This document shows positions 1-10,976 of a DNA stretch of 64,000 nucleotides, piece after piece. The stretch spans positions 274,650-338,649 of the forward strand of contig CAUYUJ010001337.1 of the NCBI GenBank assembly GCA_963575745.1, in the 5' to 3' direction. The number at the start of each line of letters is the position of its first letter. Position 1 is the stretch's first letter. A program made the translations under genes and the position numbers. This stretch comes from Prorocentrum cordatum. Taxonomy: Eukaryota; Sar; Dinophyceae; Prorocentrales; Prorocentraceae. The notes beneath the pieces were generated by a model. That model was not told the origin of the DNA, searched no databases, and worked only from the letters and a program-made list of their open reading frames with translations.

Positions 1-173
1 CATCCCCCATCCCCATCTGGCCATGGTAGCTGGACTCCGCCATCGCGCCCACCTATCTGGGGATAGGCCTCTCGAAACCCAGAGGGAACAGCGCGTATCC
101 CCATCTCACGGGGTAAATCGGCCAGTGAGGCCCAGACCACGCCAAATGAGATAGGGATCGGCGAAACGATGCT
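1..173. repeat. R10 inverted-repeat element, left-truncated by window
   Basis: Rich in 'ATCCCCATC' at the left, and ends in 'GGGATCGGCGAAACGATGCT'. The same layout, including the 'GGCCAGTG(A/G)GGCCCAG' middle, recurs at 44914-45088, where both ends are present and form an inverted repeat. The left tip of this copy lies outside the window. Fragments of the same family occur near 1400-1500 and 1800-1855. It is a non-coding MITE-like element by inference. Confidence 0.55.
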
Positions 174-1165
174 TTGCCAGGGCACCGCTTTCGGCGCACC
201 CACGCCCTCGGCGGAAACCAGCGGAGGTAACACGGCGGCGGCTCCGCAGGCGGACGTTGGCGGAGGTTCGGCGATGGGCGGCGGAAGTAGAAGTGATACG
301 TCCATGTGTTTTGCTTCAGGGGGGAGGTCGGGGGCGTCGACGATGGGTGAGACGACGGTCACGCTTGCTTCTTGAAGGAGGGTTGGTCGGATGTGTTGGG
401 TCTCGTCGCCGCGGCATGCGTTCCAGCATCTATCGTCGAGGGCGTTCAGGGGGTGCCCGGATCGTCCCGAAGGGCCGCCGGAGGCCCGAGTCATGACCCG
501 AGAGTCACCAGGCGATGAGATCATCATAGTGGTGGATATCACCCAGACATCGTGTCCCTGCTTCTGTTTTACATCACTGTCATTGTTAGCGTCAGTTGTT
601 GTCTTGCGCTTCTTCCTCTTTGGTATGACTCTGGATTTCTTTTCTTATTCCCCTTTTCAATTATATTATTTCAGGACGCCGCCTTGTCCCTCCTTGTCCG
701 CGCGCACGCCTTGGGCCATGATGCGGTAGCCCTCCGCCTTCTGGCCTTTCCCCTCCTCCTCCTCGGCGAGTTCGAGGACCGGCGGCCGAACTCCTTTCCC
801 CCCCGCCTGCCTCCTAGGCGGTGGCAGAAGGCGGGCTCATCTTCTTCAACATTGGCGCGTAAGCTTCCCGCGCAAACTCGCGCGTAAGCGCCCTCGCTTC
901 CAATGCGGCGGGCTGCGCTGGCGGCCCGCGTAAGCCGCCGCGTAAGGTCGCTGGGTCACCTCGCGTAAGACCTGCCTCTTTTCGTCGCCCACCTCCCAAG
1001 CAGGACGGGCACCACGCCGCCCGCAGCAGCGGCTGCTTGGCGCCGCCGCCTCTGGACGCGGCCGCCTCCGCCTCCGCCGCGCGGTCTGCGCGGCGCGGCG
1101 GAGGCAGACTGGGCGGTTCTCGGCAGTGCATCGCCGATTCCAATCCCTATTGGTCACGGTCTCAG
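174..1165. other. No gene recognised
   Basis: The stretch contains short overlapping open frames only. They lack recognisable domains, and several are open on both strands because of the GC-rich composition. The part at 830-1120 is rich in GCC/GCG triplets. I see no RNA gene or terminal repeat here. Confidence 0.5.
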
Positions 1166-1392
1166 CCTTCCAGGTGGGGTCCGAGTAGCCAGATTGGGTC
1201 GGAGGAGCGCGCTGCAACGCCGATGCATCGCCGATGCGGCTCGACGTGGAGCCAGGTTTTCTCCACGTCAACGGCACCGATGCATCGCCGACGTCGCCGA
1301 TGCGTGGCCAACGCATCTGCCATGCATCTGCGCTGCGGCACTCCTTCGACCACAACTGTTCGGACCCATTCGGACCCCATCTGGGAGGCCCC
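1166..1392. repeat. R4 inverted-repeat element (CGATGC-rich), copy 1
   Basis: The left arm reads roughly 'GTGGGGTCCGAGTAGCC...GGGTCGGAGGA', and the right arm is its diverged reverse complement ending 'GGACCCCATCTGGGAGGC'. The interior has repeated 'GCATCGCCGATGC' palindromic modules and the phrase 'GTGGAGCCAGGTTTTCTCCA'. Other copies are at 43615-43832, 49231-49401 and 60937-61071. No coding content is likely. This is a MITE-like element by structure. Confidence 0.75.
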
Positions 1393-1578
1393 TAAGCGGG
1401 CCATGGTAGGTCAGCCCAACCAGGCCACCGTCGATGTGGGGATAGCTCCTGCGAAGCTCGCAGGGAACCGCACATATGTTCCCGGGCTCCTGGCCCGCGG
1501 CCATTCCCTCTCCCCCAGATGGTATGGGTCCCAGGACCCCGCGCCCCCCCGCCCCAGATGGGAGGGGGAGGGGGGGGG

Positions 1579-1616
<38 letters not shown>

Positions 1617-1652
1617 CGACGACGACGACGACGCCGACGACAACGACGACGA
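1579..1652. repeat. (GAC)n microsatellite
   Basis: Runs of GAC with two GCC interruptions. The Asp, Thr and Arg/Val homopolymer frames through it are products of the repeat and not proteins. Confidence 0.95.
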
Positions 1653-1834
1653 CGACCTCACCCTCCTTGAAGCACTGCTACACCGCGAAGTTTCCACGGC
1701 AGCACCACCCCACACCCACAGGGGGAGGACCCATCGGGGGGGGGGGGCAGCGATCCCACTAGCACAAGGGAGCCGGGCCGGGCCCTGGACCGTGCATCCT
1801 CAGCTATCGGGGTAAGTCGGCCAGTGGGGCGAAG

Positions 1835-2035
1835 GCCATGCCAGTGGGGATACAGTGGAAGCCCATGCCAAGGAGCACCCTGCTTGCATCCTGGGTGTCC
1901 TGGGTTTCTTGGGTCTCGATGGCTTGGCCATGGCAAGCGTGGCGTTCCCACACCAAAAATCGACGAACGTGCTGGTGTCTCAGGGTTGGGTTTCTTCTGG
2001 AGGGTTTCTTGTGGACTGGCCTGCTCTTATCTAGT
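1835..2035. repeat. R7 dispersed repeat, copy 1
   Basis: About 190 bp that align by eye to 31810-32010. Shared phrases include 'ACAGTGGA(A/G)(A/G)CCCATGCCAA', 'GGGTGTCCTGGGTTTC' and 'TCTCAGGGTTGGGTTTCTT', followed by 'TTTCTTGTGGAC'. The order and spacing of the phrases are conserved, so the two are diverged copies of one element. I see no terminal inverted repeat. Confidence 0.7.
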
Positions 2036-2046
2036 GCCCTCACCTT

Positions 2047-2080
<34 letters not shown>

Positions 2081-2089
2081 AGACGACGA
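2047..2089. repeat. (GAC)n microsatellite
   Basis: A clean CGA/GAC triplet run of about 40 bp immediately after the R7 repeat, followed by a strongly GC-rich CpG/GCGCGC stretch at about 2130-2280. Confidence 0.95.
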
Positions 2090-2300
2090 CTGGCCTCCAC
2101 TGTGAGCATCGGTCCAGCGCTGCTCCGAGGCAGCCTCGGCGGCCCCGCCGCCGGCTCGGCGGCCCTCGCCGCAGGCCTCGCCGCGGCCTGCGCCGCGGCT
2201 CGCCGGCGCAGCGCGCCGGGCGCGCGCGCGCCGGGCGCGCGCGCGCCGGGGCCCGGACCGGCCCCGGCCGACCTCGACGGCGTCGTCTTCCGAGATGTCG

Positions 2301-2449
2301 TTTTGGGAGGAGGGCAGAGGGTGAAGTCTGAAATGCCGTGTCGATGGGTTTTCGAGGCTTGAAGCTGCAAAAGGTGAATCACAAGACGGATTGATTTTCG
2401 AGGTGCGGAAGCCCACATGGATTTCACCCTGAGCCCTCCACCCTAAGAA
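2301..2449. repeat. R8 inverted-repeat element, copy 1
   Basis: The left end 'GGGAGGAGGGCAGAGGGTGAA' and right end 'TTCACCCTGAGCCCTCCACCC' are inverted repeats. The interior 'GCAAAAGGTGAATCACAAGA' and 'AGCCCACATGGATTT' recur at 48391-48515. It is short and non-coding and fits a MITE. Confidence 0.75.
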
Positions 2450-2860
2450 AGTCCTCAGTTCCTTCGAAGACGAAATCCCAGGAAGGCAAGTATCGGGTTG
2501 GGAGGATGGGTTTGGGAGAAGTGAGGGTATCCTTACACGTAGGCGGCCGAAGGTATCGTTCATTGCATCCAGATGCTATTGCTCATACCCTTCATTCTTC
2601 CAACCCCTTCCTCCCAACACGATAATATAATTGTTCTCCTCAGAACCGCCTGGGCCTGGACCCGCCCTGGCCGACCTCGAAGGCGTCTTCTTTCGAAGAC
2701 GAAATCGGGGGCGGGGTGTTGGGGTGGAGACCTAGATCCCTCGAGTCATGAAAAAATCACGACGGGAGGTTTTTCGCTACTTTCGGCCCCCGGGGGCCCC
2801 TACTGGGCCTCGGGACCGTCAAAAAAGGATTCAGGATGAAAAACCGGTCCCGGGGAATGG

Positions 2861-3021
2861 TCAGGAGGGGAAAAAACACACAGACACAATTCATCGGCGA
2901 CTCCCAGAAACATGTGGGAAAATATTGGAAGTGGGGGTGAAGACTCAAACCCAGAAAATATGGGAAATATGGGAATCCTGGATTTGTGCGTATTTACTTG
3001 TGTGTGTCCCTGGGCCCCTTT
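2861..3021. repeat. R9 inverted-repeat element, copy 1
   Basis: Begins with 'AAAAAACACACAGACACAA' and ends with 'TTGTGTGTGTCCCTGGGCCC', which are roughly inverted. The interior phrase 'CCCAGAAAATATGGGAAATA' is conserved in the copy at 52536-52677. A third copy is at 57930-58111. The interior is A-rich, unlike the surrounding DNA. Confidence 0.65.
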
Positions 3022-3516
3022 AATTAGGTCGAGACCTCTGGGGGTCGACGTCATGAAACAATCATGACGTCGGGGGTTTGGGTAGCATGACCTGTGCCAT
3101 GGTGGATGACCAGGGTCACAGCTCCAAAACATCAGGGCTGAGGGTGGTCAGGGCTAGCTATACGTAAGTCGGACCTGTCCTTCTGAAAGGATTACTATTT
3201 AAGATTGTCAAGTAATAGTATGGGGACGAGTTTTCGATATTGTTTTAACTATGTTTGGGTATCTTTTGACAATTCAGAATTTGTCGTCCAAAATCCGCCT
3301 GTAGAGAGACATACCCGACGTAAGGCTAGCTATACTGATTCGTGCCGCGGGGGCCCAAACCAGAGCTGCCCCGGACCAGATTTGTCCCAGATGGTTCGGG
3401 CGTCCAACCACTCCCGAATCGTCTGGGCTGGGGGATAATTCCTGGTATGTGCGTTGCAGGTCCAAACCAGAGTTACCCATGACCGGAGTTACCCCGGATA
3501 ATTCTGGCGTCCAATA

Positions 3517-3650
3517 GGGGTGGGTGGATATCATGACCGGGGTCATGGTATCTCCCCAAATCTCATGGCGCCTTTTTTTTTGTAGTGCTCTCCCTATCAC
3601 TCCCCCGTGGCCGCGCACATGCCTCGAGCAATGATTTGCGAACTCCCTCG
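3517..3650. repeat. R5 dispersed repeat, copy 1
   Basis: Starts with a palindromic 'GGATATCATGACCGGGGTCA' block and continues 'CTCATGGCGCCT' and 'GTGGCCGCGCACATGCC'. The same series occurs at 40742-40925. A shorter version is at 59052-59203, and part of it is at 38862-38935. It is not coding. Confidence 0.65.
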
Positions 3651-3672
3651 TGTACGCCCCCGAGGAGAAATC

Positions 3673-3832
3673 AGCATAAACATTCACTGTCGACGGTCCG
3701 CGCTGCTCTCTTGGACCTGCGATGGGCCCACCTGGCGGCGTCTCAGGCGCCGCCCCTGGTGCGCTCCGCGAGCCAGGGCGGGGGCTCCAGCGCTGGTCCG
3801 AAGAATTTGCGCGGACGTCCGAAGGTTGCTAT
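3673..3832. repeat. R1 GC hairpin element, diverged copy
   Basis: Preceded by 'GCATAAAC', then 'GGTCCGCGC', a central 'GGCGCCGCCCCTGGTGCGC' block, and the approximate reverse complement of the left arm ending near 'GCGCGGACGTCC'. The whole can fold on itself. It is a weaker version of the copy at 4015-4182. Confidence 0.65.
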
Positions 3833-4014
3833 TCACACAGATTTGAATTACCCCGACTCTCATCTTGGGGTCAGGGGCGAAGACCGGGCGGCGTCACATC
3901 TGTGGTCGGCGCGGCCCCAGGAGATCGTGCGATGTCAGTTGGCCAAACCACCGAGGCCAGCCGTGTCCTGACCCCAGGATCGGTGTGCACGCCTTCCTTC
4001 GAAGAAAAAACAAC

Positions 4015-4182
4015 GCCATAAACGTAAGCTTTTGGCGCTCCGCGCGGATCTCGTGGATCTGCGCTGGACCCCCCCAGCGGCGCCTCCGGCGCCGCCCCTG
4101 GCGCGCTCCGCGCGCCAGGGAGGGGGGTCCGGCGCAGATCCAAGAAATCCGCGCGGAGCGCCAACAGTTCATGTTGATGCCG
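4015..4182. repeat. R1 GC hairpin element, best copy
   Basis: The arms begin 'TTGGCGCTCCGCGCGGAT' and end 'ATCCGCGCGGAGCGCCAA', a near-perfect inverted repeat of over 40 bp. They enclose 'GGCGCCTCCGGCGCCGCC' and 'GGCGCGCTCCGCGCGCC'. Outside the arms, 'CCATAAACGT' at the left pairs loosely with 'CATGTTGATG' at the right. Related copies or halves are at 3673, 21617, 47794, 49851, 51932, 57487 and 59429. It is non-coding and MITE-like, and transcripts would form a long hairpin. Confidence 0.85.
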
Positions 4183-4487
4183 TTTTTTGTTTCTTGCATT
4201 CCTGGCCAAGCCTCGAGGGCGTTCGCACCGATCCTGGGCCCAGGATGGGCCCAGCCACAATCGGGGCGTTGGTCCGTTGACATCGCCCGAGAAGAGCAGG
4301 GTAGCCATCCGAACAGGCTGAAGCTTGTGAGTGCTCCCTCGTCCTCGGGTTTCCTATAGCCGATGCCGCTGCGCAGTTTCTACGGGATGCGTCATGGGAC
4401 AGCTTCGTTTTTCGATGGCTGCTTCTGGCTCGAGGCCGCCTCGCAGAGCAGAGGGCCCAGAACAGACGAGGGTTCGGCAGCGGATCA

Positions 4488-4694
4488 GGGGAGCCTGGCA
4501 TACCCTCCCAGCTCCGACTTTAGCGTCGATTAGCGTCTCGGAGTCGGTGAGATAGCGCCGATTTAGCGTCGTCGGTTAGCGTCGATTTAGCGTCGACTTA
4601 GCGTCGATTTGGCGGCGATTAGCGTCGACTAGCGTCGACGAGCGTCGATTCGCCAGAGCCGACAAGATGGTATGGGAGGCTCCCACGAGTTGCC
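4488..4694. repeat. R2 element with (AGCGTCGATTT)n core, copy 1
   Basis: An array of degenerate 'TAGCGTCGATT' units at about 4521-4650 is followed by 'GCCAGAGCCGACAAGATGG' and 'GGGAGGCTCCCACGAGTTGCC'. The left side has 'GGGAGCCTGGCATACC'. By comparison with the complete copy at 56890-57125, the ends are terminal inverted repeats. The right end carries the start codon and first codons of the downstream translocator gene. Confidence 0.8.
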
Positions 4695-5628
4695 CTCAAA
4701 GGGGGGGTGTCTTCGGGGTCGGTGGTCGGCCCGCGCGGCGGTGAAGGGCGCAGGAGGGGCGGGCGCTACGGGCGCGCTGCTGACGGTGGCGCTCTACGCC
4801 GCAAACGTAGGCTTCAACGTGCTGAACAAGCAGACGCTGACTGCGGTTCCAGATTTTCCAGTCTGGAACACCGTGCTGCATTTCGGGGTCGGCAGTTGCT
4901 TGTCGTTGGCCGCATGGGCTCTCAGATTGCAGCGACCGCCAGCCTCTTTGAGCGCAGGAGCTCTAGAATGTATATCCCCACTGGTGTTCTTGCACTGTGT
5001 CGCAATATTGTTTACGAATTTGGCCGTGGCTAAGGTGAACCTGTCTCTTGTGCATACCATCAAAGCGGCGGAGCCGTTCTATGCAGCGTGTCTGTCTTTT
5101 TTAGTGTTGGGGATCGTTCCCTCAGCCGGTGCATTAGGATGCTTGGCGCTGATCGTGTCTGGCGTGATGATGGCTTCTATTTCTGAGGTGTCATTCACGT
5201 ATGTGGGTTTCTTGGCCGCCATGGGATCGAATCTGGGCTTCTGCTTGAAAAATGTGTTGAGCAAGAAGCTTCAGGCAGATGCACGCGTGGACGAGCTGAA
5301 CCTAATATCACTGCTCACGCTTGGATCATTGTTCGTGGGTCTGCCTTTTGCGATTTGGCGTGAAGGTATGAACCCTCCTTTCGGTGACGCTGTCGTGCTG
5401 GTGCGTGGTGTATCCGCAGGGGTCCTGTTCCACCTGTACCAGATCGCGTCCGTCCTGATGCTATACCGTGCTTCTCCCGTGACGCACAGCGTGATTAACA
5501 TCGTCAAACGCCCAGTTCTAATAGTGGTTTCGATCGCATGGTTTGGCACTCCAGTCGGATGGAGCAATGGACTTGGGCTTGGATGTGCGTTGTTGGGTTG
5601 CTATGCTTATAGCTTTTCGAAGCGCTGA
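4672..5628 (+). CDS. Triose-phosphate translocator (TPT/NST) family membrane transporter
   Basis: A 318-residue intronless frame. It has about nine to ten hydrophobic segments spanning residues 34-315, with almost no soluble tail, as in the drug/metabolite-transporter superfamily. Family signatures are visible: 'NKQTL' at 52-56, 'HTIKAAEPF' at 128-136, 'SEVSFTYVGF' at 171-180, 'NVLSKK' at 194-199 and 'SPVTHSVINIVKR' at 268-280. K131, Y256, K279 and R280 fall where the family binds phosphate and sugar. Family members exchange phosphorylated sugars or nucleotide sugars across plastid or Golgi membranes; substrate and location here are not determined. No plastid-type bipartite presequence is visible; the hydrophobic core starts at residue 34. 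The start is the first ATG after an in-frame TAG at 4630, and residues 1-8 are translated from repeat R2, so the true N-terminus may lie elsewhere. This is the most ordinary-looking gene in the window. Confidence 0.88.
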   Translation: MGGSHELPSKGGCLRGRWSARAAVKGAGGAGATGALLTVALYAANVGFNVLNKQTLTAVPDFPVWNTVLHFGVGSCLSLAAWALRLQRPPASLSAGALECISPLVFLHCVAILFTNLAVAKVNLSLVHTIKAAEPFYAACLSFLVLGIVPSAGALGCLALIVSGVMMASISEVSFTYVGFLAAMGSNLGFCLKNVLSKKLQADARVDELNLISLLTLGSLFVGLPFAIWREGMNPPFGDAVVLVRGVSAGVLFHLYQIASVLMLYRASPVTHSVINIVKRPVLIVVSIAWFGTPVGWSNGLGLGCALLGCYAYSFSKR

Positions 5629-6755
5629 GGCACGTTGGCTTTGGAATCAATGTCTGTGTATGCGCGATTTGGTGTGGGAGTACAGTGCTACTGTCCAGGA
5701 TTACAGAGTGCTGCAAGCCTTTCGCATGCCTCTCTTTTGGCGTCAGCGGCGAAGAGGGGGTTCGTTGCATATACAGCGCAGGGATACATTGAGCCCGTCC
5801 GAAGAACACCGTAGGCGTCGACGAGCAAAGGCTGACAATCAATTACGCTTCTGTGTCCTGCATTCGGCTACCGCGGTTGTTGGGCAAGTTGGCGCGCTGG
5901 TGGCACGATCGTCACATTCTGAGTCGATTTCGACCCCATATGCTGTCTAGTTTGTTCGGCACGTTAGATACAACTGGGTCTTCAGCGAGAGAGCCCTGCA
6001 GTGCAAATATACATGGTCTGCACACGGCATTGGATCATGTGCGATGCAGGCGTCAGCGTTGACATTGACGTTGGGCTGCTAAGCAGATACCCATAGCCGT
6101 GCGATACCCCACGGAGCAACAGCAGCAACAGCAGCAAAGATAACAGGACATGGCGTATGTACCGAGGAGCATCATGGTAAACCGAGAGCAGCTGAGTTGT
6201 GTTGGCTGGGAGTGGGTTGAAGGATTGTGTAGGAAGGGAAGAAGGACGGATATAAGGAGGATGAGGACAAGAGCGCAGGTAGTTCGACAAGGGAAGATCA
6301 CGGCGCCGATTGCCAGGTGCACGACATTGTTTTGACATCTTTGGTTTGATCCTTTTGGGTGCACCGGGAAGAGCATGCGTCAGGGAGTTGCCAGTGCACG
6401 TCCCATACATCACCGACGTCTTGATTATTCCCAGCGCTGGGGTCCAGGAGCTCTCGATCTTATCTTTCGCATGAGTTTTTCTCGGCGCACTGATTCTGTC
6501 GGCCCCAGCAGTTGACGTGGGTCTCCGCTTGCCCGAACACAGGTATACGATGATACGCACATCTTTCTTGAGTTGCGTTTGCCGTTGGCGGTCTGGGGGT
6601 TCAGCGTGCCCTGCAGAGTGCTTCGGCTCGCGTGGAGACGTGGAGAGGGAGGGGAAGGCCGCGTCGCTCCGCAGCTCCGATCTGGGCGTGCTGCTGCCCA
6701 GGCCGCGCTGCGCCGCCGCATCACGCCACGTCTGTTACCGAAGATGTCCGGCGCA
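5629..6755. other. Downstream of translocator gene; nothing recognised
   Basis: Less GC-rich than most of the window and free of obvious repeats apart from a short (CAG)n-like run at about 6118-6140. Open frames are short and have no family signatures. Part of this is presumably the 3' untranslated region of the translocator gene. I can see no polyadenylation signal that could be trusted in this kind of genome. Confidence 0.4.
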
Positions 6756-6756
6756 T

Positions 6757-7016
6757 CGTCTCTCTCTCTCTCTCTGTCTGTCTCTGTCTCTGTCTTTGTG
6801 CCTCTCTCTCTCTCGCTCTCTCTGTCTCTGTCGTGCCCTCTCTCTCTCTCGCCCTCTCTCTCGCCCTCTCTCTTCAGCTTGCTCTCTTTCTTTCTCTATT
6901 TCTCCCTTTCTTTATTTATGTATTCTCTCTCTTTTTTTTGTTCTCTCTCTCTCTCTCTCTCTTTCTGTCGCTAAGTATCCGTCTCTCTCTCTCTCTGCCT
7001 CTCTCTCTGTCTCTCC
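6757..7016. repeat. CT-rich microsatellite tract
   Basis: (TC)n with frequent TCTG, TTTC and CCTC interruptions, about 260 bp. The Ser/Leu-rich and Arg/Glu-rich frames in it are low-complexity artefacts. Confidence 0.95.
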
Positions 7017-10000
7017 AGACGGGCGGGGGTGAGCAGAGAGCGGAGGAGGACGATGAGGAGGAGCGTGTGTGTCTTTGTTTCGTTGTCGTTTGTCGCGCCG
7101 CACCTCGTGCGGCTGTCATCGGTGGCGCGCCCGATCTTCGGAGGAGGGCGGTGACAATGATTAGGGGAACGCGGTGAGGATTGGGTAGGGCTTCTTGGTC
7201 CAGGAAGTGCGAAGGATGGGGACAAACATAATATGCAGAGATGCTGAGGGCGACAGTGCAGGGTACGGACTACGGAACCAAACCAGTCGCCCTTGGGACC
7301 CCGTGGGATGCCTCTTGGGACCTTTCTGGCCCGTTCTCCGCCAGCCTCTGGAACGATCAGGCGAACACGCGCTGGGAGCCGTGTCACACCTCGGAGCATG
7401 CGCGTGAATTTTGGTCCTGGGCCTCTCGATCTGCAATCCTCAGGCCCGTTGACAGAACATTCCGATTATGAGGACGTCTACGAGTGACACTTGAGGGTTA
7501 GGGCAGTTGCTCTATGAGGACGTGGCTTGTCCCACGTCGGTTTGCGGCTCTTCGGCCACGACCTTCGCGGGTGTCCGACGCATCAGTCCACTCCCGTGTC
7601 CACGACAAGGGGAAAGGCTACCCGGATGCCCACCTTTTTACACGCAGCGACTTTCCGACTCGTGCCTCGCGGCACGGCGGCGGATACCACTGAAAACGCT
7701 AGCCCGGTCGTGAGTTTGCCGTGACCAATGAATCTGGAGGTCGCAAAGGGGTGTGGTATAACGGGGTGCGGTGCCCATGCTGAAAATGGCGATGCTATCT
7801 ACGATATCCGCAAGTGCGTTGCATCCCCACTTCAACGATGTTGGCTTGACGCCACTTCACGCTCGTGTACTGCTCTGCATCTTCAGGGGACCTTTCCTGT
7901 CCTGGAAGTGGCAGTCTTTCCACGTATTTCGACGCGGGTCCGACGCAGAGTCGACGTGACGTGCATCCGACACGAATTCGACACGGATTTGAGGCGGGCT
8001 GGACACGGATTCCACGTTCGTCATGGGTTTGACATGGATGCGACACGGATGGCTGGCGCGGACTGCTTCGGGTGCCCATGTCGGTGACAACGGAGAGGCG
8101 CGAAGAGACCATGGGTCAACCATAAAAGGCTGTCGTTGCTTGTGGCCATCTAAAGATGGCCGCACGCGACGAAGGTTTTATGATTGCGTGGTCACTTCAA
8201 GTGGCCACTTCAAGTAGCCTGAGACACATAGCTTTCTTGTGGCCACGTGGAGTGCCCACAATACACGGAGCCCCAACTTGTCACTCTCCAGGAAAGGTTT
8301 GGGAAGCATTTGTGGCGCTCATAGGGGTTATCTTGGGACTGTGTTCGGACAAAGGCGGCGTCAATTTGCGTCGCCCCGTCGTAGCCAGAAAAGACGGCTC
8401 TTAAGGATCCCATCAGGACGCTCTTGAGACGCTCTCGGCAATTTTCGGAAAGGCCTGCCGTCGTGGTCCCCGCTGTCGCCTCCTGGCAGCCTCCGACACC
8501 GAACAGGTACTCAAGCGCGCGTGCGCATGCGATCGTCGCCGTGGTCGTCGCCGTCCCCCACGACGACGACGCCACCGCCGCCGCCGACGACGGCGACGAC
8601 GACGGGACGACGGTGGCGACGACGACGACGACGGCGGCGGCGGCGGCTGCTGCGCGGTCGAGGCCCGCGGCCTCGGATCAGCCTGGATGGGTGATCGTGT
8701 GTGAAGCTGCCCTTCTGCCTTTCTCCCTCCAGCCTCTCTCCCGCCTCTCTCCTGGATGAATGGGGAAGGGGAAGAAGAAGGAGGAGGAGGAGGATCCTCC
8801 TGAGCGTGGAGCAGCATCACTGCGCAGGAGCACGGGCATCCATGCTTGCCCGCCGTGGAGCCACGGGTCATGCCGCTACTCGGCAACAGGCGTCGTGTAG
8901 TTTTGGCACGTGCTTCCGAATTTTCGAACCATTTACAGATGTGGTGCGGCTTGGGGAGACGATGATCTAATTTTTCTTCAAGTGCCACTCTGTGTCAGCG
9001 TGCACCCCAAACAGAACGCGATTGCCGTGTAAGCTAAGTGGTGAACGCTATGTCGTGTAAGCTATGTGGTGTGAGTTCAGGAGGTGCAATCTGTGCGGGG
9101 TAGGCGATCTGATGTGAGCTACGTGTCTCGTGAGCTGCGCGACGTGAACGGGAGATGGACGCGATGGGGGGTGCGAGCCTTGCGATGAGAACTGTGCTGC
9201 CGGAGCTGTGCGGTGTAAGCTCTGAAGTGGGAGCTATGCCGTGCAAGCCGCGAGCCGGGGGCGCCCGCGCGGCGTCCACGGGCCGGCACGGTCGGAAGCG
9301 TGGCGCAGCCTCGGGGAAGCCACGCGGCGCACGCGATGCCCACGAGGCACCCGCGAGGCACCCACGAGGCGGCAGCGTGGCTCAGCCTCGGGGATACCAC
9401 CCAGCGCGCGGGGCGCCCACGAGGCGGCCACGAGGCGGCAACGTAGCGAAAACGCTGAGAAGCCATCGAGTCACTTACGGAGCCCAATCAAGAACCCCCG
9501 GGTGCAAGCTCTGTTTGGGGAACGTGTTGGTGCTTCGTGCGCCATTTCCTGCAATTTTGCTTGTCGAAGCCATGACATTTAGGATGTAGGATGTGGCGGA
9601 AGTGACCACCAGAGAATTTCACCCGTGCGCCAGTAATACAGACACATGTATGGATGTTTTTATATGTACACACATGTATCTCCCCAGACGTCAGATGGTT
9701 TGATTTGTTCCAGGCGCGGCCCCTGGAGGCCTCGACAACTCAAAGGGACAATGCTTCATCCTGGGCATTCTGCAACAAAAACCTGACTTGATGTTTCTCG
9801 GGACGTTGGATGGCTGGGTTCCTCGCCCCTCCTCCTCGCCCTCCTCCCCCCCCTCTCCGCCCCAGAGACGCAGGCCCGAGGGTCGACTTCGGCGGCCCTG
9901 GGGAATACCCTGAACAACAGTAGAAGGCAGTGCCGAATGAGGCCGATCGCAAATCCCAATGGACCCAACGCGCCCCGAAAAGAACCCCCATGACGACGCT

Positions 10001-10100
10001 CTCCGACGCTACGTCGGCACAAAATTTTGCACGTTTCAGGGACGAGCGTTGTCTATTTCTGTCAGCATTGCAAGAGGTCGTTGCCAAAAGACGCAGCCAA
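7017..10100. other. Long stretch without recognisable gene
   Basis: No family signatures on either strand. Visible structure is limited to degenerate 'CGACACGGATT' repeats at about 7930-8055, a GAC/GGC-rich tract at 8558-8650, a GGA run at 8775-8795, and a degenerate 'CACGAGGCGGC' repeat at about 9330-9445. Open frames here are below 200 codons and mostly mirror those repeats. Confidence 0.45.
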
Positions 10101-10119
10101 AATGGCCCGAGGCCGTTCT

Positions 10120-10560
10120 CAAAATGACCCCGAACGTTGCCGAACGGACCCCGATCTGATCCCGAACGTTGCCAAGCGGACCCCACACGGATCTAATGCT
10201 TTGCGAAGCGGACCCCAAACAAACCGCAAACGCGCCCAAACGCATACCAAATTGGCCTCGCACGTTGCCAATCGTTGGGCATATTTGAAAAATAAATGTT
10301 CAGATGATGCTATCAGCTTCGAGAGCATGTTCCTCAAGTTTGACAAAATTCTGAAACCTGGAAATAATGCCAAAACTCTCCACCGAGCCTTGAGGAGCTG
10401 ACGGCATTGCTGACGGCATTTCAGACGACATCGGGACCCAACAGTTTCCAAACAGACCCCAGGTTGACCCCAACCGTTGCCAAATTGACCCCGAACCGAC
10501 CCCCACACGTTGCCAAACGGAACCCATACATAGCCCAACCCCAATTTGATTCCACGCATT
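10120..10560. repeat. Degenerate 'CGTTGCCAAACGGACCCC' repeat
   Basis: Phrases such as 'GTTGCCAAGCGGACCCC', 'GTTGCCAAATTGACCCC' and 'GTTGCCAAACGGAACCC' recur every 25-40 bp at 10130-10275 and 10435-10535. They flank a non-repetitive, A-rich insert at about 10280-10430. Both strands stay open for long stretches, which is a product of the repeat. Confidence 0.6.
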
Positions 10561-10976
10561 GCCTATCGAAGACGCCTACGGCGAATCACCGCCGCCCCCT
10601 GCCCCTTTGGAAGCGCCTTTTGTGGCTGACAGCTGTGGCAGAGCTTGGCCAGGCTATCGGGCCAGTTGTTCCCCGAGTCGGTTTGGAAAGATTTCGGGGA
10701 ACGCATGGGCGAGCAAGAAGAGGAGGAGGGGGAGGATGAGGAACCAAGAGGAGGAGGATGAGGAGGAGGAGGAGGAGGAGGAGGTGGAGGCCTCTTAGGC
10801 GCCTCTTGGGGCTCTCTTGGGGCCTCCTGGGAGCTTCCTGGGGGCATCTTGGAGGGTTTTGGGGGGCCTTTGGGGGCTTCTTGGGGGCCTCTTTGGCCGT
10901 CTTAGGGCGTTCCTGGTTTGTCTGACGCCGTCGGAAGCCGTCTTGGGGGCCTGTCTGTGTCGTCTTGGGGTCCTCT
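10561..10976. repeat. R14 satellite-like repeat, left half interrupted by the retroelement
   Basis: Begins 'CGAAGACGCCTACGGCGAATC' with a run 'ACCGCCGCCCCCTGC', continues through 'CCCCGAGTCGGTTTGGAAAG', a (GGA)n tract, and then 'CTTGGGGGCCTCTT'-type monomers. The same series occurs uninterrupted at 19563-19937 and in related form at 28317 and 29252. It ends at 10976, where the YR retroelement begins, and resumes at 18225. Confidence 0.85.
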
